NCBI GenBank assembly: GCA_004794785.1
Contig: SJOL01003040.1
Span: 637,564-701,563 of the forward strand
Source of the DNA: Opisthorchis felineus
Lineage: Eukaryota; Platyhelminthes; Trematoda; Opisthorchiida; Opisthorchiidae
Length of the DNA stretch: 64,000 nt
Reading direction: 5' to 3'
Shown: piece by piece, positions 56,001 through 63,350 of the stretch
Position numbering within the stretch: the stretch's first letter is position 1
How the letters are laid out: every line of letters starts with the position of its first letter
Made by a program: the position numbers and the translations under genes
The notes under the pieces: generated by a model
Told to the model about the DNA's origin: nothing
The model's input: the letters and a program-made list of their open reading frames with translations, nothing else
Databases searched by the model: none

Positions 56001-59000
56001 ACAAAATATCGCATTACTGATGGCAAACGAATGAATAGCAGAAAGTCAGAGAAGCTGACGAACATTTGTGTTTATAATCCGTGTATCATGGCGCCCATGA
56101 CTCCTGGTCACAGAAAATGATCCCGACAGACACGTGCTATGATGTCTGTTAGCAAGTGTATCTCTCGGGGCTACAATACCGCTTCCGTATCTTTTTATCT
56201 CTATTGCGACCAAGACACTGCGTCCTGCAGGACAGTCGATCTACTTATCAGCTGGATCTGTCAGTGTCCGGACATTTCACGAGCCCGTGGTTAGTGGTCT
56301 CCCAGAAAAATGAGATCGCCTCTGATTTACCGGCTTTCAATCAGCGTTTAACCAGTTTACCGTGTTATACAGACACACAAACCGAAGTACAGCCATCGTA
56401 TCCAGTCTTTTCACGACGCTTTCATTGGAATAAACTGCATGAATCGGTTTAAAATGCGCAAGCATTCTAACATCGCTTCTATTTCTCGAGTATTTAGGAT
56501 CCCCTTGGTATACTCTCGGCAGATGTTTCGCAGGAAATAATAGCTTCGGAGCTCAGTCCGATAATTGAGCCGAGGTGTCACTGTTATTGAACCATTCTAA
56601 ACGTACACTCATTTTCACTTGGCATTTGTTGATCAATCTAGCTTAGTTTTGTTTGCGGTCAAACCGGGGTCTTGTCATAGGTCAAATTCTCAAACGAGAC
56701 TGGCGCGATTGCACCGCAAACAAAGGTCTCGGAATCATGTACGTTTATGGGGGTCACATTCCAATGGAAAATAACGGCGAAGACTGAGTCAATCTTATTC
56801 GCTGGCTTCTCTTTACGGTGTGTTTATTAAAATTATCTGCAGGAACCGGACAATAGGCTACTCGTTGTCATTTGGAGGACGTAAACACGATAAAAATGTT
56901 TACTAATTCCTGCATGACTTCATTTGAGCCACACAAATTAAAAAGCTGGCGTGACTACCTAAAGAAAGAAAAGGCGTAGTCACAACTCCCACTCTTGAAT
57001 CTGAATTAGTGATAGAGAAATTAACTGGAAATCGATGAGGTCCCAATAGCTGAAAGCTTGGGTCTGTGTGGGCAATAGGATAGATGGGAGCGAAAGGAGC
57101 TAAGTGGTGTTGGACTGAGTTAACCTCATTGTTTAAACCGCGAAGATTGCAGGGTGAAGTTTTGAGTGCGTGGGATGACCGATTATTCCGTCTGTGTTGT
57201 GAGGATTGACTGAGGATTGAGAAAGCCGACCAAGAGGCTTAAAGTAGGTTTTGATGGCTGGACTATGGCACTTTCCAGGATGGCAGTGTTAGCTACCTGC
57301 TTAGATCCTATATGAGTTGAAACTAACTTCACTTGTTTATTGTATAATACCACCTTTCGGCGCATAGCAACCATACCACCCGAAGGAAGCACGAGATACC
57401 GTCAGGTTGCTCAAGCCTAAACACGAGCAGTTGAGATGCTGAGGTTGAGTTCGAACCGCGGACCTTGCGTTCAGTAATCACTGAGCCATTTCGAGCATTG
57501 TAGAGGGCATTGATTGCGAATCTTCTTAAGCACTGATATGGTGAGGTGTTGTGTGTGTGTGAGTGTGAGTGCCCAGCTCAGTGATTCAATATGTTTCGTT
57601 GGAGACTGCACTGACTGTCATTCAAAGAAGGTTAATATCCAAGACGCGGTTGGATTCCGCCTTTGGTAATTTCCTGATTCACGCCGCATCATGCCCTCGG
57701 TCTATTGCACGGCAATTACGCTCACTCTAGCAATACTCATGAACGTGTAATTACGATCATACATCTCTTTTTTAGTGATTACGATGATCGTATCTCATCG
57801 GTCTCCTACGATTCCTGTCAAACTGCAAAAAGCACACTGTCGGATCAGAAGGACACAACTCCCAACAAACCGGCGTTCTACTTTAGCGTCAGTGCTCTTC
57901 CGGCGTGGGCTCGTCGAAAAGTAAGTCATGATCCTAACTCTGATTGAAGGTAATGTTCTCTTCAGGATTTATCAGTCCTATCTCATTCATAAAATTTCAC
58001 AGTAACTCTATCATTCCCGTCTCAACAGTTTTCCTGTTATGATTCTTAGGTGCCGCACCACAATCCTATTCGCTAAATTAATCCAGAGTGTCTGGTCTCG
58101 TTTTGACCCGTTTCCTCTCTATTGTTTCGGTATGCACTCAAAAAAAGCTACTTTTGCTACCTGGTGAACTCTCAGAGAATGACCAGCACAAACTTAAATT
58201 ACCGGTACTTGGTCGAAACGAAAAAGTTTTTACTTTTGCAGCATTTGATGTAACCAAGGCGTCTCCTTTTCAGCCTTAATCTCGGGATTGCCCTTGATGC
58301 TCTATGCGTTAATGACTTTTTGCCCTACACGTTTCAGCTGTCTGTCGACTGTTCACATCACCATCATCCATGATGGGCATTCCTCCCCACCGTTATGATG
58401 TTATTATAGCTGTGTTTGGGCGGCGGTATACTAATTTTAACGCTTGCCCAGGAACTCCTGTTGAGCATCCCACTCACTTGAGACCCTGTAGGTTCGACTG
58501 CAGTGATATGCTTCAACATCTTGCTGCAACCTCGCAGCGAATTTGGTAGGTTGTCTCACCCCATCAATTCGGCTATTTAGGACCACGTGTAACTTGCACT
58601 TCACTTCCTTGTCTGTGAACACTTTATAGCTGAGCCGGCGGGATTCGGTCGCGTTGGTGCCTCCATCACTCGAACAGGTGATCAGAGATGTAATCCACCT
58701 ATGTTAGCGTACATGCATCCTACTGACCTATTTTTTGTCTTGTTGCACAGCATGCGCCTCTGTTTCACTGCTAATTCCCTGTACTTCGCCTTCATCTCGA
58801 TTGGTTGGTTTCATACTACTTTTTTTCATTCTTTTCGTTCGTAATGTCGCACATCGTTCTGGTGCATGTTGTTTGAATAGCTTCACGCAGAAATTAGCTT
58901 GTTCCTTTCAGTTGATTCCTGAACTCATCCGTACTTTTATTTACTCACCGTTGAAAAATCAGTCCTTTTTTGCCACACATCGCCCTGCAAGCTGACTTGC

Positions 59001-61340
59001 ACGTGACTCGACCCCTGTACTTTTTCGGGTTTGCGAATGTTTTGTTGATCAGAATCGCACGTACACGATTGCCCTTATGCGCAAACGAATATCGATGAGC
59101 GGTGTTTGAGTTTCAGTTTCAGTTTTCCATACAACTGAATTCCGCATGGTGGTCTTAGTCATTGTCAAAACGGATAGTGACAACACAGTAGCCGAGTTAT
59201 TAGCATAGAAATAGGCAAATGGACTTAAAAGGTTGAAGGGATCGACTCCGTATTACTAATTGCCATACCTGCTTAAGTCTACAACTTGGAAGGCTAGTAA
59301 TTGGGTGCTATTACCATACTCTGATTGTTCACCCACATTTAGGTGGCTAACAACTCCATCGGAGATGGAGTAGACGTGATAACCACCTGTGTGCATCATC
59401 GTAATCCATTACATCTGTTAGAAGTCTGACCCATATGTTTTGCCTCCAATGTATCAAAAGCTTTGCTTTCATGTCGTAGTTACGTTAAATCAGAGATGCT
59501 TAGGTAGTTGAAAATTTTTTGGATTACATGGCTTACATTGGTCTGGTCAGTCACCTTCAACGCCAGCGCACATTACCTCAAAGGGGCTTTTTTGCATACC
59601 TGGAGCAAGCGGTCCAGGGGGTTTCAGGTTTTGGTACTGGGACATGGCTGACCAAAAACGGGTCTTGAGGCACTTCTTTTAACGACAGACCAATGGAGTA
59701 AACTGCTTCGCGTCTTTCAGGTAACACGAACTTCTTGTATCCTACGTAAATTTGTCAGTCCCTCGGTGCGCTTCCCCATTTCGGTTAGTTTACAATCTAT
59801 CCGCTTCACTCGTATTTAGGTTGCATTGCATTATCCTTAGCCAATGTGTGTTATCTCCAATCGAAACTTCGAGGTTCAGTCTTGCAGACGCTGGTGGAAG
59901 TTTGGCTACCGCAAATTTATCCCGATTGCATCGAATTCCATTTACTTCTCCCCTTGTTGGTGCACACATTTGCTCGCTTTTGCTTGGTTACCTCTCCTTT
60001 CTGGAGCACCAGGTCTTTCGCATTTTCACTTCCAATTTTTTTTATCTTCAGCTCTCGCTTGCCGCGCATCCGGAACGTTTGGTCTCTCGTACGGACGTTC
60101 ACATGGAACGTTCACCTATCTCTACTGAAAATCACTCCACGCAACCTGATGAACAACCAAAGGTGAGTAGTTAGTGTTTAGTGCAGTGGCACAATTTAAC
60201 AGAATTCCCCACAAAAGAAAGCCATTTCTTTTAGTCCTTTAGAGAGAGAGAAAAAAACTCTTTGCACGGAAGGACGCTCGATCGAAGAGCAGGCTGATAC
60301 AAATATTGTTCCCTGCGAATTGTTTTCGTCATGCAAGTGGTGCAGCAGGTATGACCACATTTGCGAAGACGATGATAGTTTCCAGGTGGAAACGACTCTT
60401 CAGGAATGAGCACACTGATAGCTAGCCTAGGTTTAACGGTTATCCCAAACTATTCCTGACAGTCACTGGGCGACACAGATAACACTTGTGTCGGGGTTGG
60501 CGTAGAGAAATCTAGTAAATTAACCCTTGATTTTCGCGATGTCCGGATGTAACGTCCCATTCAATGATAGTGAGCTTCAAACTTTCCCCGATTCTGCGAA
60601 ATATACTACGAATTCGACTAACGGATCCTCTCAACAAGGTAACTGATGACTTTCACCACGTGACTAAGAGTGGATTGATGGACAGCAGTTTCTGTGTTTA
60701 TTTTTTTCTCGCTCACTTGCACAATGAAGTGAAACGATTTTTATGTTCGAGCGATAAAAAGAGACTTTTGGAACTGTATAGTGGCTAGCTAGAAAAGACT
60801 TGGGGAAGTTATGCACACTTTCACAGTGTCTTGAAATTGAACTACGACATCGATTGGGACTGGGCCATAATATTATCTCACAATAACAGACCACAATGTC
60901 GAAATGGATGTACAGGCGTCAGACAGGATGTCTACGAGCAGGTCTTATGAATGATTCTACTTCTGGTGCACTGCCACGTACAAAAACACTGGAGTGTGCG
61001 TGCATCCGTGAATGACCGGTTTTCATCGCAGCAGGACTTGATAGATATTAGTTCCAAGCCTTTAATCAGTGGAACCGCCTCTGTCCCTTCACACACGACG
61101 TCAGAACTGCTGAACAGAATTAATTCCCTTCGCTGTCACTATGAGGAAAGCGGCATGTATTTTCTTTCAGGATTTTTACTTTACTTTGCGGTGACTTTCT
61201 TCAGGGGGAGGATGAATTGGCTCAAAGAGTATCCCGGATTACTGCTACCCATGCATCGCGATGAGCGGCAAGGTCCGAGCACAACATATTCGGTTTCTGT
61301 CCCACTGTTTGACCCCCTAGACGACTTGCAGACCAAGTAG
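11210..61340 (+). CDS. WDR62/MAPKBP1-like WD40 scaffold protein (whole gene, 16 firm exons plus 2 candidates)
   Basis: Join: 11210-11263, 11754-11857, 13548-13668, 14536-14745, 17011-17106, 25069-25302, 31710-31853, 34728-34858, 39058-39388, 39944-40010, 41545-41770, 41969-42060, 44229-44434, 45817-46102, 52147-52654, 57776-57920, then candidates 60052-60162 and 61032-61340. Phases agree at every junction. The product aligns in order with vertebrate MAPKBP1/WDR62, for example VLERVLGF near the start, LDKWVELR at the end of exon 6, [33 protein letters not shown] and DSCVFIWRL. The family forms two WD40 propellers and a long tail. It scaffolds JNK signalling and, for WDR62, acts at spindle poles; the role here is inferred. 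Residues about 1-800 are the WD40 part and about 800-985 a Ser/Asp/Glu-rich tail. The true C-terminus is uncertain and may be longer. Introns reach 8 kb and are full of repeats. Confidence 0.88.
11754..11857 (+). CDS. exon 2 of WD40 gene
   Basis: It encodes [11 protein letters not shown] and [10 protein letters not shown], matching the family's N-terminal segment just before the first WD repeat. Acceptor TATAG, donor GG/GTAAGT, ends in phase 2. Confidence 0.9.
11858..13547. other. intron 2, with Penelope-type repeat fragment
   Basis: It contains a dispersed repeat at about 12480-12720 (see separate entry) and a minus-strand 135-codon open frame at 12782-13189 that I do not recognise. No other gene-like signal. 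Confidence 0.5.
12480..12720. repeat. dispersed repeat with CGAGCTTGGCAA / CAGCCACCTGATC cores
   Basis: Related copies occur at 46840-46915 and 50324-50464. Shared words are TTGATCTGTTCACCGAGCTT, GCTTGCAAAC and, inverted, GATCAACAGCCACCTGATC. The end GCCGAAACGTTGGGGTTAAA resembles termini of Penelope-like elements, which is an inference. Confidence 0.5.
13548..13668 (+). CDS. exon 3 of WD40 gene, first WD repeat begins
   Basis: It completes the Gly codon split by intron 2, then encodes CVIVLRTLD and [18 protein letters not shown], the first WD40 strand set. Donor GAA/GTGAGT, phase 0. Confidence 0.93.
14536..14745 (+). CDS. exon 4 of WD40 gene, WD repeats 1-2
   Basis: Seventy codons: [12 protein letters not shown] closes the first repeat, and [20 protein letters not shown] with VYVWDR forms the second. 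Borders TTCTAG and AAG/GTACGT, phase 0 both sides. Confidence 0.95.
14746..17010. other. intron 4, with LINE relic
   Basis: Apart from the reverse-transcriptase relic at 15380-15800 (minus) I see nothing assignable. Confidence 0.5.
15380..15800 (-). mobile_element. LINE reverse transcriptase relic
   Basis: Minus-strand translation gives [10 protein letters not shown] near 15715-15685 (catalytic YADD box) and then [18 protein letters not shown] with a downstream ALWRNGFI, the C-terminal region that follows the catalytic core in RTE/CR1 LINEs. Heavily truncated and frameshifted. Confidence 0.8.
17011..17106 (+). CDS. exon 5 of WD40 gene, WD repeat 3
   Basis: Thirty-two codons: [20 protein letters not shown] and FWYLEIK. 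This matches the family's third repeat, which ends in FWYL rather than WD. Borders GTCCAG and CGA/GTAAGT. Confidence 0.95.
18465..18660 (+). repeat. orphan LINE leader subrepeats
   Basis: Three about 70-bp units beginning with GACTTTTGAGTCAGAGGCTA-like sequence, homologous to the leader of LINE A1 (5190-5420). No endonuclease follows, so this is a detached 5' piece. Confidence 0.7.
18862..19059 (-). repeat. tRNA-derived SINE with target-site duplication
   Basis: A complete minus-strand copy: B box GGTTCGAACC (as its reverse complement near 18998), tRNA-like head ending at 19059 and body GGCACCGAAAGGG-like end near 18890. Flanks AAGCTATAAGTA (18850) and AAACTATAGGTA (19060) look like a 12-bp target-site duplication with two mismatches. 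Confidence 0.85.
21380..22110 (+). mobile_element. 3' part of a LINE (reverse transcriptase C-terminus)
   Basis: An open frame of 210 codons (21382-22014) ends the element: [55 protein letters not shown] and [12 protein letters not shown]. These are the standard C-terminal blocks of trematode RTE/CR1-type reverse transcriptases. The catalytic core is missing, as expected of a 5'-truncated copy. The non-coding tail matches 5895-6245 (minus). Confidence 0.85.
22480..23960 (+). mobile_element. degenerate LINE of the A family
   Basis: It contains [19 protein letters not shown] and [11 protein letters not shown] (22634-22740), homologous to the A1 block ending EEQFSWPP. Later come [20 protein letters not shown] (about 23515) and [15 protein letters not shown] (about 23630), the C-terminal blocks. 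It is full of stops and lacks the catalytic box in readable form. Confidence 0.75.
24312..24660 (+). mobile_element. second copy of the gag-type retroelement leader
   Basis: It aligns with the minus strand of 8160-8427: shared ATACTACTGATGARGCATGC start, TTTATTACGGAA, TGTGGAACTGC, TTCAGTTTTTAAAA and GCGAAGGGCTTTCCTC. The short frame starting at 24576 ([17 protein letters not shown]) appears to be the gag start. The rest of gag is missing. Confidence 0.7.
25069..25302 (+). CDS. exon 6 of WD40 gene
   Basis: Seventy-eight codons with [19 protein letters not shown] and, at the end, [18 protein letters not shown], which is strongly conserved in MAPKBP1/WDR62. It includes a poorly conserved Cys/Ser-rich insert. 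Borders CTTCAG and CGT/GTAAGT, phase 0. It follows an 8-kb intron. Confidence 0.95.
26835..27022 (-). repeat. tRNA-derived SINE with target-site duplication
   Basis: A near-complete copy. Flanking CACGACTTTGTA (26823-26834) and CACGACCTTGTA (27023-27034) form a 12-bp duplication with one mismatch. The 3' tail on the minus strand is T-rich (ATTGATTTTTTT). The B box is slightly damaged (GGTTGGAACCC-type). Confidence 0.9.
28345..28527 (+). repeat. best-preserved tRNA-derived SINE, with target-site duplication
   Basis: A-box-like TGGCTCAAGTGG and B box GGTTCGAACCC lie about 40 bp apart in a tRNA-like head. The body follows as CCTGTCTAGGCTTGGGCAAC and GGCAGCTAGGCAGC. Flanks TAGTTGTGCTTCCT (28331) and TAGTTGTGTTTCCT (28528) are a 14-bp duplication with one mismatch. 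This copy defines the family for the other eight in the window. It is transcribed, if at all, by RNA polymerase III. Confidence 0.92.
29024..29061. repeat. (AT)n microsatellite
   Basis: An uninterrupted AT dinucleotide run of about 38 bp inside intron 6. Confidence 0.95.
31710..31853 (+). CDS. exon 7 of WD40 gene
   Basis: Forty-eight codons with [19 protein letters not shown] and [11 protein letters not shown], the family's GCADGTVRLF repeat and the PxPHxLG linker. Borders TTTTAG and CAT/GTAAGT. Confidence 0.94.
31854..34727. other. intron 7, nothing recognised
   Basis: Minus-strand open frames at 33203-33439 and 33436-33678 are adjacent but match nothing I know. Confidence 0.4.
34728..34858 (+). 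CDS. exon 8 of WD40 gene
   Basis: It encodes [20 protein letters not shown] then YADH plus two bases of a Ser codon, corresponding to the YPDTIALTFD...CVYNDHS repeat. Donor AG/GTTAGT, phase 2. Confidence 0.92.
37880..38050. repeat. dispersed repeat carrying a hammerhead-like core
   Basis: Homologous to 42253-42490 and 62095-62310. Shared words: AGTTTCCGTCAACCTTATGT, TCTAC, then GAACCCAA and GATTTCG. It abuts a SINE at 38052. Penelope-type origin is possible. Confidence 0.65.
37921..37961 (-). ncRNA. candidate hammerhead ribozyme
   Basis: The minus strand reads, in order: stem I strand CCAAC, core CTGATGA (37956-37950), stem II CCC-CAAGAA-GGG flanked by an A and C that do not pair, core GAAA (37935-37932), self-complementary ACCGGT (including the last core A) giving a two-pair stem III, cleavage triplet GTC, then GTGGG, which pairs with CCAAC except for one A-G mismatch. 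This is the complete conserved core of a type I hammerhead with minimal stem III. Such forms are known in Penelope-like elements and are thought to act as dimers. The 10.1-11.1 pair is mismatched here but is a G-C pair in the copy at 62131-62157. Activity is unproven. Confidence 0.55.
38052..38218 (-). repeat. tRNA-derived SINE
   Basis: A diverged minus-strand copy: CAGCTGTAACAC end, AGCTGCCATGCC and a B-box-derived GGTTGGAACCACGGACCTTC. No clear target-site duplication. Confidence 0.8.
39058..39388 (+). CDS. exon 9 of WD40 gene
   Basis: The longest WD exon of the middle part: [43 protein letters not shown], then an acidic linker. It spans one repeat and most of the next. Borders GTCGCAG and GAA/GTAAGT. 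The Ser codon shared with exon 8 completes the conserved DHS. Confidence 0.95.
39944..40010 (+). CDS. exon 10 of WD40 gene
   Basis: A short exon encoding [20 protein letters not shown], the counterpart of the family's LIKIIYVDG segment before the second propeller. Borders TTTCAG and ACAG/GTAAGA, phase 1. Confidence 0.85.
40011..41544. other. intron 10, nothing recognised
   Basis: No repeat family or coding exon seen. Overlapping minus-strand frames at 40931-41291 are unrecognised. Confidence 0.4.
41545..41770 (+). CDS. exon 11 of WD40 gene
   Basis: A Pro/Ser/Gly-rich linker is followed by [20 protein letters not shown] and DGILR, matching GIRSVCVSPNGQHLASGDRxGxLRV. Borders GCCCAG and CG/GTATGT. 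Confidence 0.94.
41969..42060 (+). CDS. exon 12 of WD40 gene
   Basis: It encodes [20 protein letters not shown] and LSLNFF, matching the family's EAHDSEILCLEY. Borders CTTTAG and GTG/GTGAGT, phase 1. A perfect hairpin lies about 190 bp downstream in the intron. Confidence 0.93.
42253..42416. repeat. perfect 58-bp inverted repeat (hairpin) in intron 12
   Basis: Arms 42253-42310 and 42359-42416 are exact reverse complements, with a 48-nt loop. Arm begins TAGCGAAATACACTCATTTG. Both arms belong to the dispersed repeat found at 37880 and 62095. The left copy is in + orientation and the right copy, continuing to about 42490, is in minus orientation. Confidence 0.95.
42417..44228. other. rest of intron 12, nothing further recognised
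   Basis: Repeat sequence (reverse orientation, with ACATAAGGTTGACGGAAACT) continues to about 42490. Beyond this I see no gene or known repeat. Confidence 0.45.
44229..44434 (+). CDS. exon 13 of WD40 gene
   Basis: It encodes [20 protein letters not shown] and [16 protein letters not shown], one of the most conserved parts of MAPKBP1/WDR62. Borders GTGCAG and GAG/GTGAGC, phase 0 at the end. Confidence 0.96.
44435..45816. other. intron 13, with SINE
   Basis: Contains the SINE at 44900. A minus-strand 74-codon frame at 45426-45650 is unrecognised. Confidence 0.45.
44900..45077 (-). repeat. tRNA-derived SINE
   Basis: A well-preserved minus-strand copy with GGCACTCTTTCGGTGCCTAG, GGTTGCCCAAGCCTAGACAG and GGGTTCGAACCACGAACC. 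No target-site duplication found. Confidence 0.88.
45817..46102 (+). CDS. exon 14 of WD40 gene
   Basis: It encodes a variable His/Leu segment and then [20 protein letters not shown] and [20 protein letters not shown], two consecutive WD units. Borders TCGCAG and CAG/GTGGGT, phase 1. Confidence 0.95.
46840..46915 (+). repeat. copy of the CTCGGTGAACAGATCAAC repeat
   Basis: GGTGACGAAACCTCTGCAAG is followed by GCTCGGTGAACAGATCAACA and GCCAACTGATCAA, matching the right half of 50324-50464. Confidence 0.6.
48952..49065 (+). repeat. decayed tRNA-derived SINE
   Basis: TTAGCTCCACGGTTAAGGAG-like head, B box GGTTCGAACTC and CCTGTCTAGGCTTTGGC body. The 3' end is strongly diverged. Confidence 0.6.
50324..50464. 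repeat. imperfect palindrome of two inverted repeat copies
   Basis: The left half (50324-50392) and the reverse complement of the right half (50393-50464) agree at roughly three quarters of positions with almost no spacer. Shared: GCCGTTGAT, CGAGCTT/CGAGATT, GCTTGCAAACGTTTC/CCTGCAAATGTTTC. Each half is a copy of the repeat at 46840. Confidence 0.65.
52147..52654 (+). CDS. exon 15 of WD40 gene, last WD repeat and start of tail
   Basis: [29 protein letters not shown] and [14 protein letters not shown] form the last WD repeat. The rest is a Ser/Arg-rich then Asp/Glu-rich disordered tail ([16 protein letters not shown]). Borders ACCAG and CAG/GTAAGT. The exon joins exon 14 in phase across a 6-kb intron with no WD sequence missing compared with the family. 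Confidence 0.95.
54430..55930 (-). mobile_element. LINE reverse transcriptase relic
   Basis: Minus-strand segments include [20 protein letters not shown] and IEKIRRAK (about 55350-55190), the block preceding the finger domain. [20 protein letters not shown] (about 54830-54770) is the box with the first catalytic aspartate (usual xDxxKAFDSV). Several frames, no intact enzyme. Confidence 0.75.
57345..57497 (-). repeat. tRNA-derived SINE, decayed
   Basis: CCTTTCGGCGCATAGCAACC, GAAGGAAGCACGAGATACC and GAGTTCGAACCGCGGACCTT mark a minus-strand copy missing part of the middle. Confidence 0.78.
57776..57920 (+). CDS. exon 16 of WD40 gene
   Basis: It encodes an acidic Ser-rich stretch ending in [15 protein letters not shown]. 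Borders TTTTAG and AAA/GTAAGT. Phase 2 to 0 fits exon 15 exactly. Assignment rests on splice borders, phase and tail-like composition rather than strong homology. Confidence 0.8.
57921..60051. other. intron 16, possibly with further tail exons
   Basis: Apart from the weak candidate at 59841, a splice-like acceptor TTGCACAG at about 58750 precedes a short Ser-rich frame, but its phase does not fit exon 16. No repeat recognised. Confidence 0.35.
59841..59955 (+). CDS. possible alternative exon, weak
   Basis: After the acceptor CCTTAG, one frame reads [20 protein letters not shown] and continues as Ser/Leu-rich tail-like sequence. It shares its frame with 60052-60162, and a weak GTTGGT or GTGCAC donor follows. 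The frame does not join exon 16 directly (phase 0), so it may be an artefact or need another exon. Confidence 0.2.
60052..60162 (+). CDS. candidate exon 17 of WD40 gene
   Basis: A long pyrimidine tract and TTCAG precede it, and AAG/GTGAGT follows. Thirty-seven codons in phase 0 ([20 protein letters not shown] and a Ser/Gln/Glu-rich end). It fits the tail of the protein, but no conserved motif anchors it. Confidence 0.55.
61032..61340 (+). CDS. candidate terminal exon(s) of WD40 gene
   Basis: The acceptor is a tandem GCAGCAG (exon start 61032 or 61035). In phase 0 it reads [20 protein letters not shown], then [19 protein letters not shown], and stays open to TAG at 61338-61340. A T-rich in-frame 48-bp stretch (61157-61204, GTATTT to TTCAG) is probably a tiny intron; with or without it the frame is kept. 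The terminal position is uncertain because I see no AATAAA soon after. Confidence 0.45.
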   Translation, partial: QDLIDISSKPLISGTASVPSHTTSELLNRINSLRCHYEESGMYFLSGFLLYFAVTFFRGRMNWLKEYPGLLLPMHRDERQGPSTTYSVSVPLFDPLDDLQTK

Positions 61341-61749
61341 TGCAACGTTGGCCTCGACTGTAGACTGCTAGCTTTTCAACTGTCCTCCCGTGTGACAGCG
61401 CCATTCTAAACATAATATTGGCGATAGGGAGACTTCATAACACCATCACTGGATGCTCTGTTGTTTCAACCTACTTTGACCGTACTCCTTAAACGTCTGT
61501 GGTCAAGTACCTCCAGTCTACGAAGATCGACAGTTCACAACAGCCGATCACATAAACGTATGTCAGTACGGATGGAAGAGTCGCAATATGCACGTGGAAC
61601 CTTGTTTGATGGCTGATTTCCGAGCCTTTCCGTAGAGCGGTGAGAACCCGCGTGAACTTCCTCTGGCGTTATCAATACGAAGGTTTGTCACTTGAGGTAC
61701 TTGACTATTAGGGTGGATGATGGAACACAAATAATTGGAGGAATCGAAT

Positions 61750-63350
61750 TGGTTTATTGGCCCTCAGTTAACAGCAAGAGGGCTAGGCTGGATATCCGTG
61801 CTTGTGAAGAATATCGTTCTTCTGGGATTCATCTCCAGTCTAACCGGTGAAGCGTAGTAGCCGATAGGATACGTTGCATTTCTGTCGGATCTTTACTCAA
61901 GATGACAATATTATCAGCATACTTAAGGTACGTGATCCATGTACTAGGGCTTATTGGTACTCCAGGGATGCCCTGAGGCGTGCGACCTTATCCATTCAGT
62001 CGCAACATTGTGAAAGCATCACAAAATGTGGACAGATTTTCCAAACACAGGAGTTTAAAGAAAGTGCTGTGGTTTTCACAAAGGAAAATACTCACAAAGT
62101 TGCTGAAAATTCTTCGACAGCTCACGACCCTCACGAGCCCCTCTTGGGGCTCATTAGGTAGGCGCAATCGCAGAGTTTCCGTCAACCTTATGTTCTACTT
62201 GAACCCAACTTGGATGGATTTCGATAAATACACTCTTTCGCACATCAATTTGGTCTTCACGAAAGACTCAACTGAATCTCGTTTATGATATTCTCCAACT
62301 GAATATGCTGCACAAAGACCCTCTCATCTTTCATTTGGTACGGTATCCTGTGTGGGTGCTTGGTGGCTGGGCAATTGAGTAGCGAGATGAAGTGTTCAGT
62401 CCTCAGCTTTTGGAAGTGGCTCTAATCGAGCGGTAGGTCGGTAGGTGAGGTGAAGTTTGAACCTTGCATGCACAGGGGTATGTTCTGAACCGCATCTATT
62501 CCTAGTTTCTGCTTCACAATACCGCCTACAGCAGACGATGCTCATCGGACTGCAACCAGCATGTAGTCAATTTGGGATCGTCATTGGAATGCCAGGTAAA
62601 TAGATGTATCCTCGGATGCTGGAAACATCTTTTGGATGCCGCAATTCGATTGGAGGCGGTAAAACCAATCGATCTTCGTTTTCTAAGCGTTCTTCTAAGC
62701 GAAGCTTTCCAAAGGTTTGACGGATGGCTTCAGTTGACACCCCAGTTCTCGCGTTCCAATCGCCGGCAACCAGGAGACGGTTGGGTTACAGTTGACCACT
62801 CTGTGTAGCTTATCGTAGAAATTGTCCTCGACAGAGAGATCCATTTAAGAAGCAGGAGCGTAAACGGCTGTGACGGTCAGGTTCACTAGACAATCTTTGA
62901 AACGAACTGTTGCAATCTTAGGCAATACTTGCTAAAGACTCGTTCAAGCCCGAGTCATTGTTTGGAACGCTATGGTACAGCCAGTCAGAGACTCCCATTC
63001 CTGATACTCTGTTGCGTTGTCAACCGAAACTACCAGTCTGTCTCTGAAAGAAATGCAGTTTCAACTTCGTAGTCAGGAGGCTTCGTACGCTTGGATTTCA
63101 ACTTCCCACCTCAAGCTGAGTACGGTCATTCCACCGTCCTGTATGCAGTCAGTTCCTGATTAGGGAGAACCAGTTTGCACATTTGTCAGCGTCACTAGTC
63201 TTACCGGGGACACCGTAGCATTAACGGAACTTCGCGTCTGTGATATAATCATGGAGTAACGGGAGTAACGCGGCGTCCTGAGTGCCACACGACTTTTGTT
63301 CCGGGGTTCACGTCCGGCCTTTGCACAACCAACTGCAGACTGCAAGGCGG
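61750..63350 (-). mobile_element. LINE with endonuclease and reverse transcriptase relics
   Basis: On the minus strand the endonuclease gives TVTAVYAPAS (about 62880), a decayed GDWNA-type box (about 62770) and RSQIDYMLVAVR (about 62580-62545), the C-terminal catalytic box. YADNIVIL at about 61930-61905 is the reverse-transcriptase active site with D to N at the second aspartate position. The stretch in between is shortened by insertion of a dispersed repeat at 62095-62310. 63160-63345 may be its 5' end. Confidence 0.75.
62095..62310. repeat. third copy of the hammerhead-bearing repeat
   Basis: AGTTTCCGTCAACCTTATGT, ACCCAACTTGGATGGATTTC and AAAGACTCAACTGAATCTC match 37880-38050 and 42253-42490. 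On the minus strand CTAATGA (62157-62151) precedes a perfect five-pair stem II GCCCC-AAGA-GGGGC, but the GAAA box has become TCGT, so this ribozyme copy should be dead. Confidence 0.65.

Larger units (their letters stand above)
52655..57775. other. intron 15 (about 5.1 kb)
   Basis: It contains the LINE relic at 54430 and the SINE at 57345. 52660-54420 has no recognised element; the 100-codon frames at 52856 and 53871 are unassigned. Confidence 0.45.
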
